DNA from: Pseudoneurospora amorphoporcata | Taxonomy: Eukaryota > Ascomycota > Sordariomycetes > Sordariales > Sordariaceae | Direction of reading: 5' to 3' | NCBI GenBank assembly: GCA_033297205.1 | Contig: MU859272.1 | Coordinates: 1 to 59,247, forward strand | Length of the DNA: 59,247 nucleotides | Shown: positions 23,808 to 34,990 of the stretch, in pieces | Numbering within the stretch: the stretch's first letter is position 1 | How the letters are laid out: every line of letters begins with the position of its first letter | The notes under the pieces: generated by a model | The model's input: the letters and a program-made list of their open reading frames with translations, nothing else | The model's database searches: none | What the model was told of the DNA's origin: nothing | Translations under genes and position numbers: made by a program

Positions 23808-25811
23808 TATCTTATCTGAGTGATAATTGGCTGACTCTGATCCATTCCTTCAGTTTCAAGTAGAGCTTGTAACCCGGCCCGGTCTCGTTTGAAGGGGTTC
23901 TTGAACGATGTCGCCGGCGAAAGTCAGGCGCGCCTACCCTGGAGCGGAGTGTCCCAGACGCCATTTGAACGGCAGTTGATGAGGGAGGAGGCAAAGATTC
24001 TTTGCAAAGCTTGGCCTAGGACTGATGGTCATGCATGAGGGAACGGCTGGAAGCTATATTTTCCGGGCTCGCGGCAATGCCATGTTTTCATGCGGAATCG
24101 ACTAGGTATCGCTCTTCGGGTAAATATAGGACCTGAGGAGACCAAGATCATTTCCAGGGATAGCGAAGAGCGGCCTGGTCAAGGTGTAGTTCAATCTACT
24201 GGATCATACGAGTCACGAAACTAAAAGGCGTAGGTATAGTATGGATCATGGGCCGGCAACTCCCCTTTCTTTCTTCATAAGTCGGGTAGCGGTAGAATTC
24301 TCAAAAGTTTCAAAGCGTTCGGGGTCTTTTTTGTCTTGTTCTTTCCTCGACCAAATGCAGTGTGCACTGCTGTTCCAGAGGTTCCTTGTGACATCATTGT
24401 CGGCGGAGGACAGCAGGGTCCTATTTTCCACAGCGTTCGTCAAGTGCCGAAAAGAGGGGGGGGTAGTGATTAGCGGGCATGCATGAAGGAACAATTTGCA
24501 TGTGATTCAACTTTCTTGTGCCCAGAAAGGGATGTCACCAAAAGGCCCCCTGTACCTAGACAAGTGAATCTGCCCGTCTCTCTGCCGTTGCGGGCGCGGT
24601 ATGTACACTATCATGACGAGATGATCGGATGCTAAATGCTTCTTTGCAGTGCTAGACCGCCCCGACGCCCCGCTTGGAGCCGCCGTAGCCCCACTACCTT
24701 ACTCGAGATTCTACCTAGACTAGTAACTAACTCACGTGGAATAACTCTGTCTGACAGAAGAAAGACAACTGCAGCTTTGCCAACGCAACCGAAGAGCTGA
24801 TTCAAGCCCAATCAACGGAGAATTCTCCTTGTCCTTTTTTTGCGCCTCTTTATCTCTTCAACATTCCTACAACACCATGGAATGATGTCCTTGACCGCAC
24901 AACCGAACTAATAGCACCCGCCATTTCCTCCCCACGTGCGCATCTCCCGCTGCTTCTAGCGCCGACTCCATTGATCTGACCGCAAACCGGACGCGCACCG
25001 CTAAGATCTAAAAGAAGCCTGGGGAAAGACGGTCGGGGCGCACATACCTACTCGCAGCCTATGACGTTGGGGTAAGACTCGAAGGAGCCATTCATGGGCG
25101 CGATACCGTTGGGCTTGCGTGCGGAGAGCCGACACATTGCAAACGACCACTACTTGTACTATCGCCATCAGTTCCAGCCATCGTCATCGCCCTTCTTCGT
25201 TTTCCTCCTCCACCTCCACCTGCGGCTGCTCCTGATTAATGGCTGCATTCGTGAGTTTTGCCTTTTCTTTCTTACATACCTGAATAATACCTACTCCTAC
25301 GGGCTCTTTGCTTCCGTCGTTCCCCTATCCCTCCCTACCTACCTACCTTACCTTCTCTGTACCACCATCATACGGCGTAGGTTGCGCCAGACAAACATCT
25401 TCCCGACGGCACCCCGTCGTCATGCAAATAACCAGTCGCCATCTGTCCTGTTGAAGATCGATCCGCAATCCCCAACATTACCCGGAAAGCTCGCCGTCAG
25501 CCTGCCGGATAACCCTGGCCAGCGATCCCCTTCAATAAGAAAGGTCTGTCGGCGATTCCCGTTGCCGCCGAATCAGCACCAAGAGCTCCCAGCCCAGTCA
25601 TCACCAACACCGCAACGTATTACAGCCATTGTTGTCCTTTTCATCCAAGCTACAACCCAAGACCATGCTGCGCCGCTCCTCTTCACTGCGCTCCTCGATC
25701 AAATCATGACCCCCTCGGTGCATCACCATTTCTTGAGCTAGGGATAGCTAGACAGCAGAAGACTGACAATTTCCCCTCCAAAACGTATAGGATCCTCCCT
25801 GGCTTTCGCAC
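23808..25811. other. Intergenic, 3' flank and promoter/leader of the peroxin gene
   Basis: No gene supported. A 215-codon frame at 25094-25741 is Pro/Ser/Thr-rich, C/T-biased and lies where the 5' leader of the peroxin gene would be, so it is probably untranslated. A GTGAGT donor-like site at about 25251 could mark a leader intron. Confidence 0.5.
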
Positions 25812-28601
25812 ATGTCCGCCCCTCAACCCCAGCGCAGCGGCGATGCGCTGAGCTCCCATCCATCCACCCCTTCGCACCAGCCGAAAGGCATCATATACTC
25901 GAACGACGGTGCCGCGAGCAACCCGAACCCGACTCATGCCTCCTTTTCGCCCGCCACCCTAAGCTCGACCGCCCCCAGCGCTACCTTCGCCGCGAAGAGG
26001 AGGAGCACCATCCTCGTACACCAAAAGTCACCACTCCTCCTCGCGACACCGCCCCAGATTACACGCGCTTTGGCTTACAGCCACCCTTTCCTCCTGCCCT
26101 TGAATACGCTTGCCGGTCTGATAACATGGACGACTCGCGATCCGTGGGAGAGCTTCCTGATGGTCGCCGTCTTTTGGGCTGCGGTTCTATATGGTGACAT
26201 CATTGTGCGAGTCGCCGGGCCCGTTGTGCTTGTCCTGCTCCTGATTGGAGGCATGTACGGCCGGCGCTATAGCCCGCTGAGCAGCAGTGGCTGGACCGAG
26301 CCAGGCGTGGCGGCTGGAGATGTGGCTGGGCTAGCTGGGACAGATGGAAAGGGGAGTGTTAGGGGCAAGAAGGCTCCCAAGAGTAAGAACCTTTCGGTCG
26401 ACGGGCTTCCGGACAACAAGAACGGCAAGGCCAATGGCGGGCTCAGTGGTGGCGCGGGAGCGGGTGCTGCAGGAAACGGACACCTGAAGAACCAAGGGTC
26501 GGTATCCGAAGTCACAAACACGCGACACCAGAAGACGTTGGACGAGATTGTCGAGACACTTAAGGAGTTCACGGCGCGCTGCAACATTCTCCTGGAACCA
26601 ATGCTGGAGCTTACGGATTTCCTCAGCACCCAGCGAACACCTACGTCGGCCACCACGAAACCTGCGTTAACAACACTTTTCATCCGAATTCTTCTCTGCA
26701 CCCCGTTTTGGTTCGCCCTGACGCTGCCGCCCTTCCGTCTGATCACCACTCGCCGGGTTATCATGATCTTCGGTACTCTGATCCTAACTTGGCATTCCCG
26801 TGTTATGCGGGTGTCTCGCGCCATCCTGTGGCGTAGCGCCTCTATCCGCAGGTTCTTGGAATTAGTCACTGGCCTGCAGTTCGAAAAGCCGGTCAAAGTT
26901 ACTGTTGCTGAAAAGAATGGGGTTGCATCATCCGCGGCATCCACTGCTAGCGGTAACTCTGCAAAGGGGAAGACGTTTGCCAATCTCAAGGGTTCGAAGG
27001 CGTACAACTCGCAGGAGTCGGAGCTTACCAAGGCCCTTCGGCGTGCCCGTGGCGGACACGATACGGGCGTGCGCTTTACATTCATCATCTACGAAAACCA
27101 GCGTCGGTGGGTCGGTCTGGGATGGACTACTAGTCTGTTTGCATACGAGAGGCCGGCATGGACCGACGAACACAACAATGCGGTCCCGCAGCGAGACCAG
27201 TTTGAGCTACCAGAGGTTGAGGACGGTAGCAACATGCGCTGGCGCTGGGTTGAGGGATCAAGGTGGCGGGTCGATGGAGTACCCGATGAGGCTGTGATGC
27301 CTGGAGAAGATGCGGATGGAAAGGAGTGGGATTATGACAGCCCTGGAGGACGAATGGGCTGGGTGTATTATGACAACAAGGTTTGTTCTCTTTGCTTTTC
27401 TTTTTCTTTTTTTTACTCTCTTTTTCTTTTTTTTTCTTTTTTTTTTTTTTTCTTTTTTTGGAGGTGGGGGGGAGGGGAAAGTTGTATAAAAACGAAGAGA
27501 GACAGGGACATCATGCTAACCAAAGTGTAGTGGCAAAATGGCCGCCGAGGTCAAGACGGCTGGGGCCGCTGGACGAGAAGGAGAAAGTGGTACCGCGATG
27601 CCGAGCTCGTGGAAGCAGATGACGCCATCGTTGAGGAGCTGTCGGAGGATGCAATGGTTGACCAGCAAGGGAACAACCTTACTGTGAACGGATCCGCCAA
27701 CGGCAACTCCAGCACCGATTCAGTTACACCGACCGCAACACCGGTCCCCGGGCCAGGGATAGGTGCCCGGGCACAACCCCGATCGTTGCTCTCGGACCAA
27801 CTAGCCGCTTCGGGCGAGATCGCTTCACCCTCTATCACCGTCCCTAGAAAGGCGTCGATAAAACTGAAGAAGACACCCGAAAGTGCAGCCGACAGCCTAG
27901 CAAGGATACAAGCGCAGGATATGACGAAAAGCAGGATGGATATGAAGGATAAACTTCGAAAAGACAAAGATGCAGAAACAGAAGGGGGAGACGATGCCGC
28001 CTCGGTGGTTTCCACGTCAAGTACTAGTAGGTCCCACAGATTCTCTAGTGCTTTATTCGGTAAGTCGCCGACCAGCAGCGGTGCTTCCAGCGCTGTCACC
28101 ATCCGGGGTAGTGTTGGTCGTGGTTCTTCCATCGGAGCACAGCAGAGACGAAATTTCACCGACGCTGCAACCACCGGCAGCCCATCAGCAAGTTCCTCCG
28201 GTGGTGGTGGCGGCGGCGGCGGCGGCAGTTATGCAGGTCGTGGCCAGAGCCCCTCCTCCTCCTCACACGCCTCTTTATCCGTTCCATCATCAAGTCAGAG
28301 TCAGAGTCAGAGTCGTAGTAGCAGCACCAGTCGAAAAACGATTTCAAATAATTATAACAGTGGTAATAACAATTCTTACGCGGGCAGGAGCAGGAGGTCG
28401 AGTCACAGCAACGTCTTGAGCGATACGACGATATCAATGGCATCGCCAACACCGCAATCCATACTGATGACAGCAAAAGCCAACGAGGAGGATGAGGTAG
28501 TGTCGTCCTTTGGCACGCAAACTAGGTTGGCGTTGCAGGATGCGGGGAAGAATGAAAGTAACTGGGGGTTTGGGGATGAGGTTAGGATGGGGTTGGAGTG
28601 A
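25812..28601 (+). CDS. DysF-domain peroxisomal membrane peroxin (Pex23/Pex24/Pex30-type)
   Basis: Two exons, 25812-27380 and 27531-28601, joined in phase, give 879 residues. This family of integral peroxisomal or ER membrane proteins controls peroxisome number and size (yeast Pex28-32, Yarrowia Pex23/Pex24). Visible features: a disordered N-terminus (1-85); hydrophobic segments at about 90-155 (SFLMVAVFWAAVLYGDIIV and GPVVLVLLLIGG); a reticulon-like hydrophobic pair at about 288-340; and a DysF domain at about 418-550. The DysF domain has paired Trp/Arg motifs (RRWVGLGWTTSLFAYERPAW, RWRWVEGSRWRVD, GWVYYDNKW, GRWTRRRKWYRDAEL). Its last motif is split by the intron. The last ~320 residues are disordered and Ser-rich, with Gly and SQSQS runs, longer than in yeast relatives. 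I cannot decide between the Pex23 and Pex24 subfamilies, so no symbol is given. Confidence 0.9.
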
Positions 28602-29701
28602 CTGATGACACATATATCTGCAACTATATACATAACGGGATTGGTTAATGGACAGGAAGGAGCTATGGATATTGGAGACTGGACGGGATACCCAAGGACG
28701 GGGTGGGGGTTTGGATGGATGTATATGTCTCTTTGAGAGCGAGAACAGATCGGAATACCATTAAGATTGAACCATGTTGGATTGGTATACAATTTTGGCC
28801 GTGGATTGGATGCTTTCATTCCTGCCATCATTTTGGTACACCGTATCTCTGTCATCATTCCCTTGGTAGTGCTACATACTCCATAGAGTGGCTGTCGGTT
28901 GAAGCCATCACCATGCCTTGGCAATTCTTGGCATTCTCGTCGAGCTTAACTCGGCCCAGTCACTTGTTCGTAAACCCAGCAAAGGTAGTAGTGTGCGCTT
29001 AGGATTCCAATCATTAGGTTAGGCAGAGAACTAGAAATTTCTTTTCAGTTTTTCGCACGGATCAGAAGGCCCTGTGGTGATCCAATCCGCGAGTGTCTTC
29101 CCAATCAAGACTTGAGGCGTAGAACCGCCTTCGCCAGTCTCTCGCCCGGAGAGAGACCTTAGAATGCCTTGCATCCACTGTGCGAACTTCACTGCCTTCT
29201 CTTATTGCGTCTCACTGTTACTCCTATATTCTTGCGCATGTTTGGACATTGCTATTTCTCACGCCTTGAACTAGGAAATCCTGTTTGGTAGAAGCATATC
29301 GATAGCAGAGCAGTACTACCTTGAGTAGTTAATGCACCAACGCCGAGATACAAGTGGACGGAAACGGTACAGGCACCAAATAAAGACAAGATAGCCAGCT
29401 ACAAACAAATGTGGGAAAGTATGAACACGGAAAGATAAGTTGCCACATCTTGCGGCGACTATAGTATACCTACCACATGCTCTTGTAATGAACAACACGG
29501 TGGAAATACTGCGATTACATACCAACTTGTTTCTTGTGCATACTTATCCATCTGTACGACCGAATAAAAAAGGGAAACAGCGTCAAAAATGCAATTCAAA
29601 AAACTGCAGGACATTTTCGGAGGACAGATTACGAAATACGGGAAAATGAAAATAATTAAGTACAAAAAGATTTAAAAGGGAAAAAAAAATGCACAGCATT
29701 G
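28602..29701. other. Intergenic, no gene supported
   Basis: The 3' flank of the peroxin gene and the downstream flank of the tRNA-Pro gene. The latter contains several A-runs (about 29640-29690), the complement of a Pol III T-run terminator for the minus-strand tRNA. No coding signal. Confidence 0.55.
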
Positions 29702-29799
29702 GGGCTCAACCGGGATTTGAACCCGGGACCTCGCACATTCATGGATACCATGAGGGTGATTAACCCGAAGCGCGAATCATACCACTAGACCATTGAGCC
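29702..29799 (-). tRNA. tRNA-Pro(CGG) with 26-nt intron
   Basis: Minus strand from 29799. Acceptor GGCTCAA pairs with TTGAGCC, discriminator C. The T arm is CCGGG-TTCAAAT-CCCGG. The anticodon stem CGCGC pairs with GTGCG (one G-U). The loop reads TTCGGG then T after removal of a 26-nt intron located after position 37, giving anticodon CGG (proline). The spliced length is 72 nt. The A-rich sequence just below 29697 is a T-run on the tRNA strand, a likely Pol III terminator. Confidence 0.93.
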
Positions 29800-30771
29800 A
29801 ATTGCTTGGTTGCGTGTGTTGTTGACAGTCATGGCTAAACCTTGTTTTTTTATTGTGGAGTCTAGTGTACTGGGGGTACCCAAGCGAGCCAACATGGATG
29901 GGTGCTAGGGGTAAGGGAGCTCGTGCGATTCATTGGTGATCATCGTCAAGGGAAACTCGGGTCGATGATAACTCGTGCACTGCAGAATGACCGGTGTTCA
30001 TTGCTCTGTAACATCCTTCATCGCATCCTATTCTCATTATTGATCGATTGTTGTCAGTACAGGTGTTGTTTGCACGATGCAGTACACAAATTGCAATGCC
30101 TTCGATCTGGGTCCTCTCAATCACCGACTCGCGCCGAATGAAACCGCCCGGATACGGCAAGCTACGAGAACCAACAAGGACAAAGCAACAGGAAATTGAG
30201 GCCCAGATCTTCGATTCATGGTAATGGATTCCAGAAGGGGTATTCCTATTTCTTTGTTTCAATATGATAGCCGCCAAATTCTTCGTTATGCACTGCACTA
30301 TCTGGTATAAAGGGACGACTGAAGGGTGATGGCCTCTTGAGCCAAAGTGACAATGACATGAAGGTCTCGACCCCCGTTCATTGTCCTTTCCCCCCCCCAA
30401 ACAACAAGCTCCGGGATACCTTCTCGTAACTCACTTTTCTGCTGTCTCCGACCTGCTGCATTGCAGATTTGACATTGCAGTCACCTGCAGCTTGATCGAG
30501 TGCCGATTCTGCGGAGTAGGTCCCTCTACCGCACACACTGCTGCGGTCCATATTCCACCACCAACCATCACAAACCATCCCCCCATCACCTGTCCTCATC
30601 ACTTGCCCTCATTACCGCCAGAGTCATTTTGCACTCGGATTTCAACATCTTGATCGAGACTACATCCGCGGGACAGATCTGCCCGGTCAAGATCCCGTCA
30701 CAAATCACCTCCTCATTATTTGTTCTCACCATCTCAAGAATCACCTCGTCTCAGATGCGACATTTGCCAAT
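29800..30771. other. Intergenic, promoter/leader of the basic protein gene
   Basis: No gene supported. From about 30500 the plus strand becomes C/A-rich (CACCATC-type words), typical of a Neurospora leader before the ATG at 30772. Confidence 0.5.
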
Positions 30772-32431
30772 ATGCCACTAAAACGTAAACCCTCCTCTGC
30801 TCGCAAGACCAAAATCAAGGCCACCATCACTCCTTCTATCCCTCGCACTCCTCGAATCACCGCCAAGACCACCAACAAAACCACAGCATCGCCCAGCACC
30901 AACACAGTCACCATGAAGAAGACACCGCCCTCCAAAAGGAAAGCCATCAGGCATCACGCCTGCCGCCTCAAGCCGCCCTGCAAACAAGGTCATGGCGGCC
31001 CAGCAGAAACCATCGGGCCTATCGGCAAGTTCTTTTACAGCGAGGAAGCACTGATCCACGATTTGGGGGCTCTCAAGCGGGGCGCCGTCTGCAAGGATGA
31101 GATGGACTTTTACAAGCGAGTCAAGTCTTGGTACAAAGCCGAGGTCGATCGTTGCATGCATAAAAAGTGGGTTGAGAGTGAGGTGAGTTCTGACTGAGGA
31201 CCGAGTGGGGAGTAGTGATCACTGAGATGATTGACTAACATTTTTTCGATAACAGGTAAAGAAAGAAAGAGAGAAGAAAGAGTTTGATAAGATCATGATC
31301 AGGCCGACGGCGATCACGAAGTCGGTGACCACCAAAGGCAAGCTGGCCGCTGGTTCTGATGCCAACAACATCGATTTGTCTGACGACTCATCAATATCCG
31401 CGGGCGTGGCCGACAATCCCTCGGATTCCGAATATTCCGACTTCGATGACACGCATCTGCGGAAGGCGATGGCCTTGGCGACTACCACACCAATTCGCAA
31501 GAATCCCCAAGCACTCCAAACACCATCCCCCACCCCAGACAAGCCAACGCCGACACGTGTGCAACCCTCTAGAGCAGTGAAGCGCAAGGCCGAGGCACTG
31601 TTGCTACCACCGACACCTCCCCAAACCCCGAGCTCCAAACGTCAGAAAGTGACACTGATCATCAAACGACCAAATGCCAAACCGGAAAAGGCGCAGTCTG
31701 AGAAGACCCCAGTAGGCGAGACACAAGGCGACTACAGCCTGTCGAAGCTAGACTTCCAAGAGTCCCAGCCTAGCTATGCTGACCGTGGCGACTTGGCCGA
31801 TGGCATGGATGTGGCTTATTTCATGATCTCGGTCGAAAAGGCCATAGAGGCCGCCATTAACGAGTTAGTAGCGTCTCGCTTGGGCAACCGGGTGCGCTCT
31901 CTATCCTCTCCGCGGGAGAACAATCAGGGGATCCGGGCAAGATGGAGAAGATATGGCAGTATCAGCCATGCCGAGGGCCAAGGCCGAATTGTGCAAGAAG
32001 AAAGTAAGGACGAGGAGGAGGTGTTTGAGCCGGCTGGTGATGCAGTGCCGGGCGAAGATTGGCGGCCGCTTGCTCCTTCATGTTCTGCCCCTGAGACGAA
32101 GAAGGGAGTTTTGAAGAAGGGCTTGAAAAAAGGACTTGAACTTCGACTCGCGTCTAGGGAAGGAACACCAGCGCCGGAAGCGCCGATGGAGCTCAGTCCC
32201 ACACTTGGACGGTGGCAAGTTGCGGGTAGAAGAGCTAGTGGTTCTTCTGCGATGAGATTGCGACTTGATGTTGAGTCAGGGGCAATAACGATGGACAAAG
32301 AGTCTGGTGCTGGATCAGAGGGTGGAGGTGCAGTTGTCGTATCGCCTGTCGAGGAGTCAAGCAGAAGATCGGTGCAAGTTTCTGGGCTGAAGTTTGATGT
32401 GGAGCTGCGGGCTCGTGGGACAAGATGGTGA
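30772..32431 (+). CDS. Basic, largely disordered protein, probably nuclear, hypothetical
   Basis: Two exons, 30772-31182 and 31256-32431 (73-nt intron, GTGAGT...CAG, in phase), encode 528 residues. The first ~60 residues are Lys/Thr/Pro-rich (KRKPSSARKTKIKATI). A more structured part follows at about 75-150 (GKFFYSEEALIHDLGALKRG, MDFYKRVKSWYKAEVDRCMHKKW) with charged helices continuing across the exon junction. The middle is Ser/Asp- and Pro/Thr-rich with basic clusters (KRKAE, SSKRQKV) resembling nuclear localisation signals. A short hydrophobic helix (DVAYFMISVEKAIEAAINELV) occurs at about 310-335. No enzyme motif. A chromatin- or DNA-associated role is inference from composition only. It converges with the minus-strand gene ending at 32515, 83 bp away. 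Confidence 0.8.
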
Positions 32432-32514
32432 AGGAAGGAAGGATATACTGTTTCATATGCTGTAATTAAAGCAGTTTGAGGGGCAACAATCCCCTCAGCA
32501 AACTTCCGGGGCCA

Positions 32515-33129
32515 TCACTTGCCGCTCTTACTTGAGCCAACAAGAAGCATGGAAATACCGAGCGGTATCGGTAGTGGGAAGGGCAATGGGTTGGCGGGAC
32601 TTGTCATCAAGGCGATGGAAAGTGTTTGGTTCATCTGGGTCTTGGTTGCAGCTTCATCAGGCCGTGGTGCCTTGTTGTTCGGACTTGAGCCAGACTGGGA
32701 AGACCGAGTGTTATTAGCTGACCAATTATTTGCTGAAGGCCGCCGAGGATTTGATCTAGGGTTGTTCGGTGGCGATCTCTGGTCTGATGGTCGACGCGGC
32801 GCTGTTCTAGCATCTGGAGTTGGTCTTTGAGAAGAGGGGTGAGAGCTGTCAAAAGATGGCTGTGTTTGTTGCTCTGGTGTTTGCTGAGCTCGAGGATCTG
32901 TCCTCCAATCTTCCCGGCGCTCCGGTGTTGCTTGGTGATATTGGCTAGGACGTCGTCCGGTATCTCGCGGATCCGTCCTCCAGTCATTCCGGCGTTCAGG
33001 TGTTGACTGTTGATATTGACTAGGCCGTAGTCCATTAGTGCGAGATGGTGTCCGAGGAAAAGGTTGGGCACCGCTGCTACTCCCGGGGCGTGGACATGTT
33101 GAATTGGACCTGCGTGGTGCTGAGGACAT
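32515..33129 (-). CDS. Arg/Pro/Ser/Gln-rich disordered protein with 25-residue tandem repeat, hypothetical
   Basis: A single-exon frame of 204 codons with a good start (CATGTCC; ATG at 33129). Residues about 35-80 hold two adjacent imperfect copies of a 25-residue unit, RPSQY(Q/H)Q(S/A)TPERR(N/E)DWRTDPR, reflecting a 75-bp tandem DNA duplication (32894-32949 and 32969-33024). The rest is Pro/Ser/Gln/Asn-rich. The final ~30 residues are hydrophobic (LSIALMTSPANPLPFPLPIP, then GISMLLVGSS) and might associate with a membrane. No known domain. Its 3' end faces that of the 30772-32431 gene. Confidence 0.65.
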   Translation of the reverse strand: MSSAPRRSNSTCPRPGSSSGAQPFPRTPSRTNGLRPSQYQQSTPERRNDWRTDPRDTGRRPSQYHQATPERREDWRTDPRAQQTPEQQTQPSFDSSHPSSQRPTPDARTAPRRPSDQRSPPNNPRSNPRRPSANNWSANNTRSSQSGSSPNNKAPRPDEAATKTQMNQTLSIALMTSPANPLPFPLPIPLGISMLLVGSSKSGK

Positions 33130-34232
33130 GGCTGTATATAATTAGTTTCGATCAATATCAAAGTTGGTAAAGAACTAACTCAAATCCCTTTTGGTATGGC
33201 CATCCCGTCAGCTTATATAGAAGAGTAGAATGGGACCGAGTCGTAACGTCGTTGCCGCATAAGAAACGCGCATGAGTCGACGGTCACGAAGCGGAACTCG
33301 AAGTGTTTCAGGATGCCGAGCTCGGCCTAGAAACGTACGACAGGGAGAGATCAGCTTCCAAGCAACCCGGATCGAATACCTACCAGTCATTTAACGCTCG
33401 GTATCAGACGTTTTCTGGACACTTGGGCAGTTTCTCAATCAAGTATCATTTATCATGCCATATCAAAAGCCCAACTCTGCCAACCCAACAACGCCATATG
33501 ATGCCCCTTGTAGAGCCTCGCTACCAGCCGGGAAGTCTGGTCATTCTATACCTTCTATGACCTGACCGAACCACGGGCATTGGCAAGTGCACTTCGGGGT
33601 AGATATTATCAAGGCAGTCGTGACTCCGTGCGACAAGTCGCGGGTTTGCTGCTGGCCGCGGACCACACTATGGCATCGTGGCGTAGAAGTAGGTATAGAG
33701 GTAATACCATTCCATGGTAAAGAATGTTGAACAGGCAAGAGATATATACCAGAGAACATGAAGATCCATTGGTCATGGAAGAAGGAGGTTGGAATTCGAG
33801 AGTGAAATGGCACGAGTGGATTGCCTCGAGTCGATGACGGGAGCGGCAGGCAGTTAAGTCTAGGCTGTCGTTATCGGTGCCGCTTTTGTCCCGCTCTTAC
33901 CTTAGGGATGTAACGCCAATGCAAGCCTTAAGAAACCTGGCTAACAACTACCTAACAAAGCTGCATCAGCGCTACCTTTAGTCTATCGGACAGGCATCTC
34001 CCTCCAGGCAGTTCTCGACCCTAGGAGAATCGGCGGGTGCGGGGAATTGGCCAACCGGTAGCTCCTGCCGCCGAAGTGAAGTCATCGTCCCGCCCCGAGG
34101 AGATGTCAGCATCATCATCGTTAAAATTGAGTAGCTCACCTTTTCTGCTTTGTGATACACTGACCATAAAGCTATGGAAATCATGAACGGCAACGATTAC
34201 GGGTGGCGCTCATTTGAGCAAGTGGAGCCATA

Positions 34233-34253
34233 CAGCCGGCACCAATATCGCAA
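34233..34253 (+). repeat. 21-bp direct repeat, distal copy, cmt upstream region
   Basis: CAGCCGGCAC, then C, then AATATCGCAA. It matches 34500-34520 at 20 of 21 positions, 267 bp apart. Possible regulatory element for the copper metallothionein gene; no known factor site is claimed. Confidence 0.7.
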
Positions 34254-34499
34254 GTACTGTACCGCTAACACTGGTGAAACCTCCACTAACACAAAGCACC
34301 GGACGGGGAGTGTACAAACTTTGACTTGGCCGTTCTTGTCAGTCGTCATCATCAATCGGGAACTGTCCAGAAAACATCATTCTGAAAGGGCGATAGAACA
34401 TCCTTATATATCGTCATCCCATTACACGTTACGACGAGAGGATTTCGCCGTGGCGGTTGCCAAGTGGCCCAGAACGCCGCACAAAAGACGCAGCCACTG

Positions 34500-34520
34500 C
34501 AGCCGGCACAAATATCGCAA
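34500..34520 (+). repeat. 21-bp direct repeat, proximal copy, cmt upstream region
   Basis: CAGCCGGCAC, then A, then AATATCGCAA, about 290 bp upstream of the cmt ATG and about 140 bp upstream of the TATA-like box. Same orientation as the distal copy. Confidence 0.7.
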
Positions 34521-34655
34521 CCCCCCGGCCACAATCCCCGATGGGCTTGGATCGTCGCTAAACACAGGCGTTGTGCCGCGCCGCAAGTCGTTCATGGAAG
34601 GTAACAGTCACAGTCCGAACGGTACGTAACGGACGGGAGAACGAATCTGGTTGTG

Positions 34656-34663
34656 TATTTAAA
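34656..34663 (+). promoter_or_regulatory. TATA-like box of cmt
   Basis: TATTTAAA, about 150 bp before the ATG, followed by a CT-rich stretch and then an A/C-rich leader, a normal fungal promoter arrangement. Confidence 0.6.
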
Positions 34664-34810
34664 GCCACCGAGGTCCTTCTCATTCCTGACATCTTTTCCA
34701 ATTCACCATCAACGAACATCAAGAAGACAAACATCATCAGTCTTTCAACCCTCAACCTACACACCAACTCCAACCTTACCACCAAAACCCAACAACCAAC
34801 CACTATCAAA

Positions 34811-34990
34811 ATGGGTGACTGCGGCTGCTCCGGTGCTTCCTCCTGCAACTGCGGCTCTGGCTGTAAGTTTTTTTTTCCTTCTCCGTCGCCGTTCGATCCC
34901 GTCTTCAATCACTGTCCACTCTTGGAAAGGAACATGACCACTGACCTTCGAAACCTTCAAGGCTCTTGCTCCAACTGCGGCAGCAAGTAA
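34811..34990 (+). CDS. cmt: Copper metallothionein
   Basis: Two exons, 34811-34862 and 34962-34990, separated by a 99-nt GTAAGT...CAAG intron, encode a 26-residue Cys/Gly/Ser peptide. Seven cysteines lie at positions 4, 6, 12, 14, 18, 20 and 23 in C-x-C and C-x2/3-C spacing, with no aromatic residues. This matches the Neurospora crassa copper metallothionein as I know it, a cytosolic copper(I)-thiolate cluster protein for copper storage and detoxification whose transcript is copper-induced. The intron splits the codon of Cys18. The leader of about 120 nt is A/C-rich and the start context is TCAAAATGG. Intron retention would give a longer frame (to 34990 in another register) that has no support. 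Confidence 0.97.
   Translation: MGDCGCSGASSCNCGSGCKFFFPSPSPFDPVFNHCPLLERNMTTDLRNLQGSCSNCGSK

Larger units (their letters stand above)
33130..34810. other. Intergenic, contains the metallothionein promoter
   Basis: No gene supported. The right half is the upstream region of cmt and contains a 21-bp direct repeat and a TATA-like box, listed separately. The last ~110 bp before the ATG are A/C-rich, typical of a highly expressed fungal leader. Confidence 0.6.

Noticed and set aside
25094..25741. A 215-codon frame before the peroxin gene
   Set aside because: C/T-biased sequence in the expected 5' leader; the peroxin ATG at 25812 has its own good context and the homologous-looking protein starts there.
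26267..27088. A 273-codon minus-strand frame
   Set aside because: Antisense shadow of the peroxin coding exon.
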